DNA of 64,000 bases from Bacteriovoracaceae bacterium (GTDB taxonomy: Bacteria > Bdellovibrionota > UBA1018): positions 145,659 to 209,658 of the forward strand of contig CANFJX010000002.1 of NCBI GenBank assembly GCA_947447665.1. Direction: 5' to 3'. The translations under genes and the position numbers were made by a program. The notes beneath the pieces were generated by a model. That model had not been told where the DNA came from and searched no databases. It saw only the letters and a list, made by a program, of their open reading frames with translations. Below are positions 8,111-17,217 of this stretch, one piece after another; within the stretch, counting starts at the first letter, position 1; the number at the start of each line of letters is the position of its first letter.

Positions 8111-9293
8111 TGCAAACGCAGGTTCACCTCTCAAGCTAGCTGCTCGTGAGGCACTTTTCGACCTGCTTTCAGATGGAGACAATCAGCGCCTCCCGCGTCT
8201 GCTTGTTTCTAACTCAAATCCATCCAGCATTCATTCTCACGGACGGTGCGCTAAGCGCGCCTTCGACCGCGCAAAAGATCAGATCGCTCATTCATTAGGG
8301 CCGTCAATTGATCCCGATCACCTCGTTTTCACCTCCTCCGGCACAGAGGCGAATCAATGGGCCGTTCGGTCTGTGCTTGAAGCAGAGCTCAAATCTGGCA
8401 AAAAACCCCATTGGATTACTACATCAGTCGAGCATGACTCCAATCGTAATCTCTTAGATTGGGTGAGGGCCCAAGGCGGAATGGTCAGCGAACTGCCTGT
8501 GGACTCCGAGGGGCTCGTTCGACTCGAGGGATTAGATGAGATTTTTTCAAATCAAGCTTCGCTGTTGAGTGCTATCTGGGTCAATAATGAGACCGGTGTC
8601 ATCACTCAGCTGTCGGACCTGTCGGCTCTGGCTCGTCGGTATTCGATTCCTATTCACGTCGATGCCGCGCAGGCTTGGGGTAAGATTCCGGTCGATCTAG
8701 CGAGCCTTCAGGCTCAGTATGTGAGCTTTTCTGGGCATAAAATCGGCGGACTCGCAGGAACAGGTGTGCTTTGGGTCAGTCGAGATCAGGCTATTTCCCC
8801 CATGATTTTGGGTAAGCAAGAAAAGGGACGTCGGGGCGGCACAGAGAATACCCTCGGTGTGATTGCGTTAGGAGCCGCTGCTCATGGCCTAGACCCCGTG
8901 GGATGGTCCAGTCGAGTTCAGCCGCTCCGTGATCACCTCGAACGAGAGATTTCTAGAAGGGTTCCCGGTACCGTGGTGAATGGGGTCGGGGCAGGCCGCG
9001 TAGCGAACACCCTTAATTTGAACTTCGAAGGGGTGGATCGTGCTGGATTGGTGATGGCACTTGATCTGGCAGGGTTTTCCGTCAGTGCGGGATCTGCCTG
9101 TTCTAGTGGAGTTTCAGAACCGTCTCATGTATTACGGGCCATGGGAAAAACAGAGGGCCAAGCGAAAGCAGCCATTCGAATCTCGCTCGTAGACGAGATG
9201 CCTGGGTCAGAGTTTGAGGGCTTTCCCGAGAATCTCGTTCATGCGCTCGATCGAGCTGTGCGAAGAATGAGAACGACTGTGGGCTTCGATTAA
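8082..9293 (+). CDS. Cysteine desulfurase, IscS/NifS class V aminotransferase
   Basis: PLP enzyme that takes sulfur from cysteine to form a persulfide for Fe-S clusters and tRNA thiolation. Visible residues are His118 (TSVEHDSN), Asp194 and Gln197 (HVDAAQAWG), the PLP lysine Lys220 (FSGHKIGG), and the catalytic Cys340 in SAGSACSSGV on the mobile loop. The extended SSGV loop is typical of group I (IscS-like) enzymes. The gene starts inside the upstream regulator gene and is followed eight bases later by mnmA, whose product needs persulfide sulfur. No iscU or iscA lies beside it, so a main role in tRNA thiolation is plausible but unproven. Confidence 0.94.
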   Translation: MSTKAAIYLDANAGSPLKLAAREALFDLLSDGDNQRLPRLLVSNSNPSSIHSHGRCAKRAFDRAKDQIAHSLGPSIDPDHLVFTSSGTEANQWAVRSVLEAELKSGKKPHWITTSVEHDSNRNLLDWVRAQGGMVSELPVDSEGLVRLEGLDEIFSNQASLLSAIWVNNETGVITQLSDLSALARRYSIPIHVDAAQAWGKIPVDLASLQAQYVSFSGHKIGGLAGTGVLWVSRDQAISPMILGKQEKGRRGGTENTLGVIALGAAAHGLDPVGWSSRVQPLRDHLEREISRRVPGTVVNGVGAGRVANTLNLNFEGVDRAGLVMALDLAGFSVSAGSACSSGVSEPSHVLRAMGKTEGQAKAAIRISLVDEMPGSEFEGFPENLVHALDRAVRRMRTTVGFD

Positions 9294-9306
9294 TAAGGAA
9301 GTGAAC

Positions 9307-10449
9307 GTGAGCACGTCTGAAGAAAAAAAACGAGTTTTAGTAGGAATGAGCGGAGGCGTGAACAGTTCTGTGGCCGCTGTTTTACTGAAAAATCAGGGCT
9401 ACGACGTGATCGGGTGTCATCTCCAGCTCTGGAGTCCTGGCCAATCGGATTCAGATCGTTTTCGTGGGCGTTGTTGCTCTGGGGTTGATTCGGACGCGCC
9501 CAGGCGGGTTTGCGATCATCTGAGGATTCCCTATTGCGAGATGAGTGTTCAAGATGCATTTCAAGATAAAGTTGTAGATTATTTTGTGAGTGAATCCCTC
9601 CAAAGTCGCTCTCCTAATCCCTGCATTCAGTGTAATGCGGAGATTAAATTCAGGTATTTAATCCAAAAAGCTGACGAATTGTCATGTGACATGATTGCGA
9701 CTGGTCACTACGCTCAAGTCGTCCAGGACTCAAAAGTCGGTTCGGCGTACCTAAAAAAGGCAGTCGATCCAGCCAAGGATCAGTCTTATTTTCTTTTTAG
9801 TGTGCCTCAAAAAGTATTACTTCGTACGATCATGCCCATCGGTAGTTTGCCGAAAGTCATGGTGAGAAAATTAGCCGAAGGGTTTGGCCTAACCGCTGTG
9901 AGTGAGGCTGAGAGCCAGGAAGTTTGTTTGATGGCCGAAGAAGGGCACAAGGAGTTGATTGAAAAGCGATCGCCCCCCTCGCTTCGTTCGGCGGGAATCA
10001 TTCGGACCCTAGATGGAAATATTATTGGAGAACATAATGGGCTTCACCACTATCGGATGGGGCAATCGAGAGGGCTGAATTTAAAGCAAAAAGAGCACCA
10101 AGGCTTCTTTGTTTTAGGTTTTGAGGCAAAAACTCAAACACTGGTTGTCGGCCCGGAGCATCATCTCGATCATCAGGACTTGGCTGTCAGTCATGTGAAC
10201 TGGATTCGTCCAGTCAATGAGCTCAGAACTCTGAGTTGCAAGGCCAGACTTCGCTCTGGGCAAGAGGAAATCCCGTGTCATGTGACTTGCTTTGAAAATG
10301 CCTGGGTACAAGTTCGATTCAATACGCCTCAGCGAGTCATCGCTGCCGGTCAGGCCATTGTTTTCTATGATGGCGATGAGATCCTGGGGGGTGGGGTCAT
10401 TGAATCTCCGCTTGATTCCTTAGGCTATGCCGAGGGGTTAAAGGTATGA
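9307..10449 (+). CDS. mnmA: tRNA-specific 2-thiouridylase MnmA
   Basis: Adenylates and thiolates U34 of tRNA Lys, Glu and Gln, forming s2U. The PP-loop reads MSGGVNSSV (Asn19), where the family normally has SGGVDSS, so an Asp to Asn change sits in the ATP-binding loop. Both catalytic cysteines appear present: NPCIQCNAEIKF supplies the nucleophile and SQEVCLMAE the second cysteine. ATGHYAQV and DPAKDQSYFLF are further family blocks, with the beta-barrel domain at the C terminus. GTG 9307 is preferred over GTG 9301 because AAGGA sits 7 bases upstream. The stop overlaps the mtaB start (ATGA). The desulfurase immediately upstream is the likely sulfur source. Confidence 0.94.
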   Translation: MSTSEEKKRVLVGMSGGVNSSVAAVLLKNQGYDVIGCHLQLWSPGQSDSDRFRGRCCSGVDSDAPRRVCDHLRIPYCEMSVQDAFQDKVVDYFVSESLQSRSPNPCIQCNAEIKFRYLIQKADELSCDMIATGHYAQVVQDSKVGSAYLKKAVDPAKDQSYFLFSVPQKVLLRTIMPIGSLPKVMVRKLAEGFGLTAVSEAESQEVCLMAEEGHKELIEKRSPPSLRSAGIIRTLDGNIIGEHNGLHHYRMGQSRGLNLKQKEHQGFFVLGFEAKTQTLVVGPEHHLDHQDLAVSHVNWIRPVNELRTLSCKARLRSGQEEIPCHVTCFENAWVQVRFNTPQRVIAAGQAIVFYDGDEILGGGVIESPLDSLGYAEGLKV

Positions 10450-11891
10450 GCTCTTACGTAGTCAAAACACTCGGCTGTAAGGCCAATCTTTACGACAGTC
10501 AGGTAATTGAGAAGGCCCTCCAAGAAAAAGGGTGGATGCCTTCGAACTCCGGATCTGCAGGGGATTCTCCCGTTGATCTCTGCATCATCAATAGTTGCAC
10601 CGTGACGGACGAGGCTGATCGTCAGACCAAAAAATGGGCTGCTCGAATGGCAAAGGAGCACCCGCAAGCGAAGGTGCTGGTCACTGGATGTGGAGCTGAG
10701 GTAGATCCCGAAGGGATGGCTCAGGCTCCTGGTGTCCACTGGGTGGTGGGCAATCAAAATAAGGATCGAATGGTCGAATTAGTGATAGATTCAGCATCTC
10801 AGTTAAGTTCGGATATCCTTAAGCAATCTATTCTTGGTACTACAAAAACATATAAGGAACTTCTATCAAAACACCCGATCGACCGCGAATGGCCCGCGAT
10901 CGTTGACTCCTTTCAGGCTCCTCCGGTTCATCTGGAAGGCCACTCGGACAAAACACGCGCGTTTTTAAAAATTCAGGAAGGGTGTGACTCTTTTTGTACT
11001 TATTGTATTATTCCGTATGGGCGGGGGCCGAGCCGCAGTTTTTCGATTCAAGAGGCACTCACTCAGGTGAACAGCTTAGTGGAGCAGGGGATTCGTGAGA
11101 TTGTGCTCACTGGAACTAATATCGGGGATTATGGCTCAGATTGGGGGGGCGGACCAAAGCTAGCTGAATTAATTCATTCAATTTTGGAGCAGACTTCTCT
11201 GGAGCGATTGAGAGTGAGCTCTTTGGACCCCACCGAAATTACCCCCGAAATTTTTGAGTTAATGCAGACTTCTTCGCGATTTTGCCCTCACTTTCATGTC
11301 TCCTTGCAGAGTCCGAGTTCAAAAATTTTGCGGCTCATGAAGCGACGCTACGGGTACGAAGAGGTTAAGGAGTGTTTAGAAAAAATCGCAGCGCTTTCTC
11401 ATTCTCTTCCCGGTCACGGAGTCTCGGGCGGAATTTTTGTTGGGATGGACCTGATCACTGGCTTTCCTGGTGAGACTGAAGAAGAGTTTCAGTGGACTGT
11501 AGACGCTTTGTCAGGACTTCCCTGGACTCGACTTCATGTTTTTCCTTATAGCGAGCGAAAGGGAACTCCGGCCACCCGGCTTCCGGGTTCGGTTCCGAAG
11601 CACATTCGAGTGGCTCGGACTCGACTTTTAAATCATCTGAGCATGGAGCGGCTCCAGGGCCACTATCGGGGTATTCTACAAAAGGTCACAAGCGGTCTGA
11701 CGCCTTTAAGTTCCGTGCTCATGGAAAAAGTAGGTGAGGGACGGTGGCAAGCTGGGTTTACTCCCAATTACCTTCGAGTTTTACTGCCTTCCGCACAGGC
11801 GGTTAGAAATGAACTGGTCTCCGTAATGCCACGAGAGATCATGATCGACTCAAACGGAAATGACGTCGCTCTTATTTCCGAGTTGGCCTAA
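10446..11891 (+). CDS. mtaB: tRNA t6A37 methylthiotransferase MtaB
   Basis: Radical SAM enzyme that adds a methylthio group to t6A37 of tRNA, giving ms2t6A. The N-terminal UPF0004 domain has cluster cysteines at 11 (TLGCKAN), 51 and 82; the radical SAM site is Cys180, 184 and 187 in EGCDSFCTYCIIPYGRG, which distinguishes MtaB from MiaB and RimO. An insertion of about 40 residues (115-165) between the two domains is longer than usual. The C-terminal TRAM-like region is present (LMEKVGEGRWQAGFTPNY). It is translationally coupled to mnmA through ATGA. It converges on the 5'-nucleotidase gene with 3 bases between stops. Its substrate t6A is made by the pathway that includes TsaE in this window. 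Confidence 0.93.
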   Translation: MSSYVVKTLGCKANLYDSQVIEKALQEKGWMPSNSGSAGDSPVDLCIINSCTVTDEADRQTKKWAARMAKEHPQAKVLVTGCGAEVDPEGMAQAPGVHWVVGNQNKDRMVELVIDSASQLSSDILKQSILGTTKTYKELLSKHPIDREWPAIVDSFQAPPVHLEGHSDKTRAFLKIQEGCDSFCTYCIIPYGRGPSRSFSIQEALTQVNSLVEQGIREIVLTGTNIGDYGSDWGGGPKLAELIHSILEQTSLERLRVSSLDPTEITPEIFELMQTSSRFCPHFHVSLQSPSSKILRLMKRRYGYEEVKECLEKIAALSHSLPGHGVSGGIFVGMDLITGFPGETEEEFQWTVDALSGLPWTRLHVFPYSERKGTPATRLPGSVPKHIRVARTRLLNHLSMERLQGHYRGILQKVTSGLTPLSSVLMEKVGEGRWQAGFTPNYLRVLLPSAQAVRNELVSVMPREIMIDSNGNDVALISELA

Positions 11892-11894
11892 TTA

Positions 11895-14009
11895 TCAGCT
11901 GTCTTTTCTTAGCCAGACTGTCGCTTCATGATTGGTGGTGTTGACTTCCTTCTCGGCTCCTGTGATGCGAATCGTCACTGGGAAAGCTCCTTCGACTTCT
12001 GGCATCAGGACCTCCCAAGCTAGATCTTGAAATCCTCCCGGCTCGATTTTTTCCAGAGTATGAATGATCTTATCCTCGTCGTAGTTCGGGGCGATGGATA
12101 AATCTGAGCGATTTTTGTTTAAGAGGAGTCGGACTTGCGGGCCAATCTTGGATGTGGTTTCTCCGTAGTTTCTGATTCGGGCATGAATCTCCGCACGCCA
12201 GCCCCCACGCACCTGCTCCTTGGGTGTCCAGGTCACATCAACTGGATAGATTCCGATATTTTCCTGAATCGTTCGAATTCGATCTCCCACGGTCACGTTG
12301 TTAGCTCGGAGCGGGGAGCGAGCTCGAATTTGATCTGCCAGTACTCGCCAGTTTTCTTTCCCTGTATCTTGCATCCCATCGAGTGGAATGATGCTCCAGA
12401 GCCTTGCGTTAAACATCTTGATTCCCTCCACTAGGCCACCACCCGTGGCCAAGGTGTAGAGGTTGGAGCCTTTTAAGGGTTGAAACTGGGAGTTTGAATC
12501 TAAGATCTGAATCTCCTTCACGACGGGGATCGACTCGATTCCCATGAATCCGTTTCCTGGTCCACGTTGGAAGTCAGCTGCTAGTCGGCCGGGGTCGCTC
12601 GGATCGAATTCGGAAATGAATTTAAAAAGTGGGTCGTACCTAAATCTCATCCCTGAAATATTGATCAATCCATATGAGCTAACCTTCTTCGTTGCAAATA
12701 GAAAGTAAAGGAGCCATTTTAGCGTGCTCCCTTTGATGGGGAGCGTTTTGAGAGTCCAGGTTTTCTCTGTTTTCGGATTATATACGGGCGGTACTAAGTT
12801 AAATACGTCGGCAGCACGAATCGGTCCCGGATGGATAGCGTCGTAGATGAAACGCGTGCTTTCAATCGAAAGCTGCGCTCCAGTTTCATTTCGGTAGCAA
12901 TCCGTTACGAAGTCGCCCATCAAGTTTTCGACTCCAGTATTGCCGAAGTCAATTTGACTTTCTCCGATGACGTCGTCAAACTCTTTGCCGTACTTGCCTT
13001 CGATCTGCGCATCTAGCTGACTCACTCGTTCTAAGGTTTCTGGATCTTGGGGAATTTTCGAGTCCATTTGGATGAGTTGATAGTTCAGCAACTCCATGTG
13101 CCCTCGTGTCAGCTTCACATCCACTTGGCCTAAGTAGCTTCCCCACATTCCGGTCTCAACGATCCAGGCGGGTGGGCCACTACCTAGGCGTCGGACTTCG
13201 ATGGGTCGAGTGAGCTTGACGTGGTCATGGGCCCCAATAATTAGATCGATATAGTTTTGACCTGCCAGCTTATTAGCTGTCTCCAGGACCTTTTGATTAA
13301 TCTTGATGTTGTTGTGGGAGAGGACGACGACTCCATCCACCATTTGTTTGGATTTTAACTCGCGGGCTAGATTTGCCGCGGCTGTGAATGGGTTGGTGAT
13401 CTGAATGGGTTCGAAGTATTTATCATAAACATACTCATAGGTAGAGAGGCCAATCCAAGCGATCTTGTAACCGTCATAATCTTGAATTTTGTAAGGCAAG
13501 ATTGCCTCTTTAAATTCCGGTTTCCGTGGATAAGAGTCTGGGACTGATAAATTATACGATAGAAATTTTGTGCGAGGGTTAGCCAGCTTGAGTCCATCGA
13601 GGAGTGAGTCTGGACCGTTTAGCCAGTCATGATTTCCGACTACGGCGAAATCGTATCCGAGGTGATCCATCATGCGAATCGATTCTGCACCCGCCCCTAA
13701 AGTGTAGTAGACGGAGCCCTCAGACCAGTCCCCGCCGTCCACCAGCGTGGTGTGTCGGTGACTTTTGCGAAGGTTCTCGATCGCTGTTTTAAGCCTTGCT
13801 ACCCCCCCGATTCGAAAAGGATAAGTCCTCTCATGAAATTGAGAGTGAAGGTCGTTGGTGTGGAGAATGGTGACCTCAGCCTCGCTCGAAGGACCTGCCC
13901 ATGTGGCTGGGGATCTTGAGGTTAAAATGGCCATAAAGCCGATTAAAAACGAGTACTTAATAGTTTTTGCCAGTTGATCGATCATCTGGGTTTGAGTGTG
14001 TCGACTCAT
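11895..14009 (-). CDS. Secreted UshA-family 5'-nucleotidase / metallophosphatase
   Basis: Exported hydrolase, probably acting on nucleotides or UDP-sugars in the periplasm. Residues 1-38 form a signal peptide (YSFLIGFMAILTSRSPATWAG). The calcineurin-like metallophosphatase domain has all metal motifs: LHTNDLHSQF, LVDGGDW, VVGNHDWLN, VVLSHNNI and IIGAHDHVK. The 5_nucleotid_C domain follows (GNTGVENLMGDFVTDCYR, then the substrate region near ISGMRFRYD). Beyond the usual 550-600 residues there is a C-terminal extension of about 110 residues that looks like a CARDB or Ig-like beta domain (RNYGETTSKIGPQVRLLL, GAFPVTIRITG). A run of G residues precedes the ATG. Secreted nucleotidases of this kind serve phosphate and purine scavenging. 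Confidence 0.92.
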   Translation of the reverse strand: MSRHTQTQMIDQLAKTIKYSFLIGFMAILTSRSPATWAGPSSEAEVTILHTNDLHSQFHERTYPFRIGGVARLKTAIENLRKSHRHTTLVDGGDWSEGSVYYTLGAGAESIRMMDHLGYDFAVVGNHDWLNGPDSLLDGLKLANPRTKFLSYNLSVPDSYPRKPEFKEAILPYKIQDYDGYKIAWIGLSTYEYVYDKYFEPIQITNPFTAAANLARELKSKQMVDGVVVLSHNNIKINQKVLETANKLAGQNYIDLIIGAHDHVKLTRPIEVRRLGSGPPAWIVETGMWGSYLGQVDVKLTRGHMELLNYQLIQMDSKIPQDPETLERVSQLDAQIEGKYGKEFDDVIGESQIDFGNTGVENLMGDFVTDCYRNETGAQLSIESTRFIYDAIHPGPIRAADVFNLVPPVYNPKTEKTWTLKTLPIKGSTLKWLLYFLFATKKVSSYGLINISGMRFRYDPLFKFISEFDPSDPGRLAADFQRGPGNGFMGIESIPVVKEIQILDSNSQFQPLKGSNLYTLATGGGLVEGIKMFNARLWSIIPLDGMQDTGKENWRVLADQIRARSPLRANNVTVGDRIRTIQENIGIYPVDVTWTPKEQVRGGWRAEIHARIRNYGETTSKIGPQVRLLLNKNRSDLSIAPNYDEDKIIHTLEKIEPGGFQDLAWEVLMPEVEGAFPVTIRITGAEKEVNTTNHEATVWLRKDS

Positions 14010-14104
14010 TTTTTGCCCCCCTTTTGCTTGCCAGGTCCTCTATCCCCAACAGAGGAAGTTATCCGACAGGCGGCAATTCCCCAAGAATAAAAAAACAAAA
14101 TTGG

Positions 14105-14133
14105 TTGACAGTATTTGACTAGTATTGTAAGAA
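14105..14133 (+). promoter_or_regulatory. Candidate sigma-70 promoter for rnc-era-der
   Basis: A perfect TTGACA at 14105-14110 is followed, after 17 bases, by TAAGAA at 14128-14133, a weak -10. It sits 25 bases before the rnc start and reads towards rnc-era-der. The -35 is convincing and the -10 is not, so the exact element is uncertain. Confidence 0.35.
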
Positions 14134-14157
14134 ACCCTCCAGGAGAGCTCATCATTC

Positions 14158-14850
14158 ATGAATTTGGATCGACTGCAGGAGCGATTGGGCTATTCGTTTG
14201 GAGACCGGGCTGTTTTGCTCCAGTCCCTCACGCATAAGTCATTCGGGCACGAATTTTATCAGGAGAAGCCCATCGCTTTAAGGGATAATGAACGCCTTGA
14301 GTTTCTTGGAGATGCGATCCTGGATGTGGTTGTTTCTGATATTCTCTTGGAATCGTTTCCGAATGCTAACGAAGGTCATCTTTCTAAAATGCGCGCCGCT
14401 GTGGTAAATGAAAAAACTCTGGCCATGTTGGCAAGAATGCTCGATCTTCAGGGATATGTGCGACTCGGCAAGGGAGAAGCACTCACGGGTGGCAACGAAA
14501 AGGCCTCAATCCTCTCCAGCACATTTGAAGCGATTATTGCAGCGATTTATCTAGATGGAGGGTTTCACGCGATCTACCCCGTCGTGAGACATATTTTTGC
14601 CCCTCTTTTTGCCGAAGAGCGGGAACTCATGTCCTTTTATGATCACAAAACGCAGCTTCAAGAAATCGTACAGGCACGATGGAAGGTGACTCCGACCTAT
14701 CATCTCATGGAGTCGTTCGGCCCAGATCATGCCAAAATTTTTCAAATTGAAGTACGAATGAACGGTAAGACCCTGGCCGTGGCGACAGGTTCCTCGAAAA
14801 AAGAGGCGGAGCAAAATGCCGCCAAATTCGCAGTATCGAATTTAGGGTAG
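14158..14850 (+). CDS. rnc: Ribonuclease III
   Basis: Cleaves double-stranded RNA in rRNA processing and mRNA decay. The RNase III signature NERLEFLGDAILDVVVSD is at about residues 41-58, with the second acidic cluster in ILSSTFEAIIAAIYLDGG. The C-terminal dsRNA-binding domain spans about 155-228 (DHKTQLQEIVQARW, GSSKKEAEQNAAK). Its 230 residues are normal. The AGGAGAG upstream supports the ATG at 14158. The gene is 19 bases ahead of era, giving the conserved rnc-era arrangement seen in E. coli, here extended to der. Confidence 0.96.
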   Translation: MNLDRLQERLGYSFGDRAVLLQSLTHKSFGHEFYQEKPIALRDNERLEFLGDAILDVVVSDILLESFPNANEGHLSKMRAAVVNEKTLAMLARMLDLQGYVRLGKGEALTGGNEKASILSSTFEAIIAAIYLDGGFHAIYPVVRHIFAPLFAEERELMSFYDHKTQLQEIVQARWKVTPTYHLMESFGPDHAKIFQIEVRMNGKTLAVATGSSKKEAEQNAAKFAVSNLG

Positions 14851-14869
14851 TAGAATCTAGGTTTTAAAA

Positions 14870-15781
14870 ATGCAAAAAGCAGGAATGATTGCAATCGTAG
14901 GACGGCCTAATGCAGGCAAGTCAACTCTTCTGAATTCTCTTTTGGGAATGCAGCTCTCGATCGTCACCCCTAAGGCCCAAACTACCCGGGAACGGGTGTT
15001 GGGGATTCTTACTGAGGGCGAAGGACAGATCGTGTTTATCGACACTCCCGGCATTCACCGGGCCCGCGATGGTGGATTGAACCAGTTCATGGTGGATGAG
15101 GCAAGAGGAGCGTTAGAGGCTCCTCATTTGATTTGGTACCTCGTTGATCCGAACTCAGCCCTATTGCATGAGCTGCAAGTCGTTGAGCTTTTAGAAAGAG
15201 CATCAGCGCCTGTGATTCTCGTAATGAATAAGATGGATCAAGTGGGAGGCCGATTCTCCGCGGATCGCGCCCAAAAACTAACCGAAGAGTTAACCCAAGC
15301 CTTAAGTGACCGAGGTGTTCAAGTTCAGTCAACCCATCACATCTCTGGGCTTTCGCAGATAGGAACTGCCGAACTGTTGAAGGCCAGCTGGGAGTTGATT
15401 CCTGAGGGGCCCTGGTTATTCTCAGATCCCGATCAGGCGTCTGACCGCCCAACTCGATTTTTTGTGGCAGAGAAAATTAGGAGTCGATTGTATTACCTCC
15501 TGGGCGAGGAAATTCCCTATTCCTGCGCTGTTGAAATTGAAAGCTTTCAAGAGAATACGCGCCCTGTTCGCATCGAAGCGGTAATTTACGTGGAGCGTGA
15601 ATCACAAAAGGGAATGGTGATTGGTCAGAAGGGGCAAAAAATTAAGGAAATTGGACAATCGGCCAGGAAAGATATTGAAGAATTTCTGGGTCAGCAAATT
15701 TTTCTAGGACTCAAAGTGAAAGTCCTCAAAGAGTGGACTTCGAATCTCGAAAGTCTTAAAAAAATAGGAATGAAACGATGA
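14870..15781 (+). CDS. era: GTPase Era
   Basis: GTPase that binds the 3' end of 16S rRNA and helps 30S subunit maturation. G1 is GRPNAGKST, G3 is DTPGIH, G4 is NKMD, and the C-terminal KH domain contains GMVIGQKGQKIKEIG. The 303-residue length is usual. The stop overlaps the start of der (ATGA), so the two GTPase genes are translationally coupled. Confidence 0.96.
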   Translation: MQKAGMIAIVGRPNAGKSTLLNSLLGMQLSIVTPKAQTTRERVLGILTEGEGQIVFIDTPGIHRARDGGLNQFMVDEARGALEAPHLIWYLVDPNSALLHELQVVELLERASAPVILVMNKMDQVGGRFSADRAQKLTEELTQALSDRGVQVQSTHHISGLSQIGTAELLKASWELIPEGPWLFSDPDQASDRPTRFFVAEKIRSRLYYLLGEEIPYSCAVEIESFQENTRPVRIEAVIYVERESQKGMVIGQKGQKIKEIGQSARKDIEEFLGQQIFLGLKVKVLKEWTSNLESLKKIGMKR

Positions 15782-17217
15782 GCTCCCCCATTCGAGTGGT
15801 GATTATAGGTCGGCCCAACGTAGGTAAAAGTACTCTATTTAATCGTCTTTATGGCAAGCGAAGAGCTCTCGTTCATGACGAGCCTGGGGTGACCCGAGAT
15901 CGCTTGGAGGAGAGAACTGAGTGGTGGCTGCATGGTCAGGTTTTTCCTGTAGCCCTGGTGGATACCGGAGGCGTTGGGGGTGATCGTTTTGCAGTCGAGA
16001 TTGAAAAACAAGTTAAGATCGCAGTAGAGCAGGCCGATATCGTTTTATTTGTCCTGGATTCAAAAGTTGGAGTGACACCCTTAGATGAGGATCTATTTCG
16101 TGAGCTCAATCGGTCCGGAGTCGTGAAAAAAACGCCTGTCCTAGCGATTGTCAACAAAGTCGATGCTGAGCTCCACGAAGACCGGATTCATGAGTTTTAT
16201 AGTTTGGGCATGGAGCAAGTTCTGACCGTCTCAGCAGAGCACGGGCGCGGAATGGATGACTTGAAGCGGGATATTTTGGAGCGATTTGAGGGTCGAGGCA
16301 TAGATCAACCTATTGAAGAGGATGAGTTGATTGAAGCTGAAGTTGAGACTGAGGTTGAGACTGAGGTTGAGACTGAAACTGAGGTCGAAGATGATCTTTC
16401 GAAACGAATTCCGAGAGTAGCGATCGTCGGAAAGCCTAATGTGGGAAAGAGCACGCTCTTGAATGCGATTCTGGGCGAAAATCGGATGATCACTAGCCCC
16501 ATCGCCGGAACGACGGTCGATTCAGTGGATTCACTTGCCCAATTAGGCGGCAAGACCTACCTCTTTGTTGATACCGCGGGTATCCGAAGAAAAAGCAAGA
16601 CTGAGCAGGGTGTCGAGGTCCTTTCTGTTGTGCAAACCCGCAAGGCTCTCGAAAAGGCTGATCTCGCTATCTTGGTTCTCGATGGTGAGCAAGGAATTAC
16701 CGATCAGGACGAAAAAATCGGAGGCTTAATCGAGGAAGTCGGCTGTAGCGTGATCTTGCTGATGAATAAATGGGATACCCAGCGCAAGAACGAGGGTTTT
16801 ACTAAGGAGTTGGCAGCCGAGAAAATTCGCAAAAAAATGGCTTATCTACGTTACGCGCCCATTGTTTTTGCCAGTGCGCTCAGATCCCAAGGGCTTGAAG
16901 ATTTAGAAAGCCTGATTGAGGAAATCCTTCATCAACGGCAGCTCAAAATTCCTACTCATGATTTTACTGAATGGGTCAGGAAAGAATCAACCATTCATAA
17001 TCCCATGAATGCCAAGTTTTATCTTTCTCACCAATCCGGAAGGCATCCTCCCACGTTTGTATGCCATGTTAGTGATCCAGATAAAGTTCACTTTAGCTTG
17101 AGGAGGCATTTCGTGAATGCACTCCGGGAGCGATGGGGATACATGGGCAGTCCCGTGAGAATGTTATTCGTTGAAGTAAAGAGTAAGAGAAGGTTACCAC
17201 GTAAGAAGAAGGTTTGA
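15778..17217 (+). CDS. der: Ribosome-assembly GTPase Der (EngA)
   Basis: Tandem-domain GTPase needed for 50S subunit assembly. The first G domain has GRPNVGKST and DTGGVGG, the second GKPNVGKST, DTAGIRRKSK and NKWD, followed by a KH-like C-terminal domain (LRERWGYMGSPVRMLF). Between the G domains lies an acidic linker of about 35 residues made of repeated VETE units (about residues 183-205), encoded by a near-perfect 12-base repeat around 16339-16385. Acidic linkers occur in Der proteins, but this repetitive form is notable and its copy number could vary between strains. The last 24 bases overlap the opposite-strand outer membrane protein gene. Confidence 0.96.
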   Translation: MSSPIRVVIIGRPNVGKSTLFNRLYGKRRALVHDEPGVTRDRLEERTEWWLHGQVFPVALVDTGGVGGDRFAVEIEKQVKIAVEQADIVLFVLDSKVGVTPLDEDLFRELNRSGVVKKTPVLAIVNKVDAELHEDRIHEFYSLGMEQVLTVSAEHGRGMDDLKRDILERFEGRGIDQPIEEDELIEAEVETEVETEVETETEVEDDLSKRIPRVAIVGKPNVGKSTLLNAILGENRMITSPIAGTTVDSVDSLAQLGGKTYLFVDTAGIRRKSKTEQGVEVLSVVQTRKALEKADLAILVLDGEQGITDQDEKIGGLIEEVGCSVILLMNKWDTQRKNEGFTKELAAEKIRKKMAYLRYAPIVFASALRSQGLEDLESLIEEILHQRQLKIPTHDFTEWVRKESTIHNPMNAKFYLSHQSGRHPPTFVCHVSDPDKVHFSLRRHFVNALRERWGYMGSPVRMLFVEVKSKRRLPRKKKV

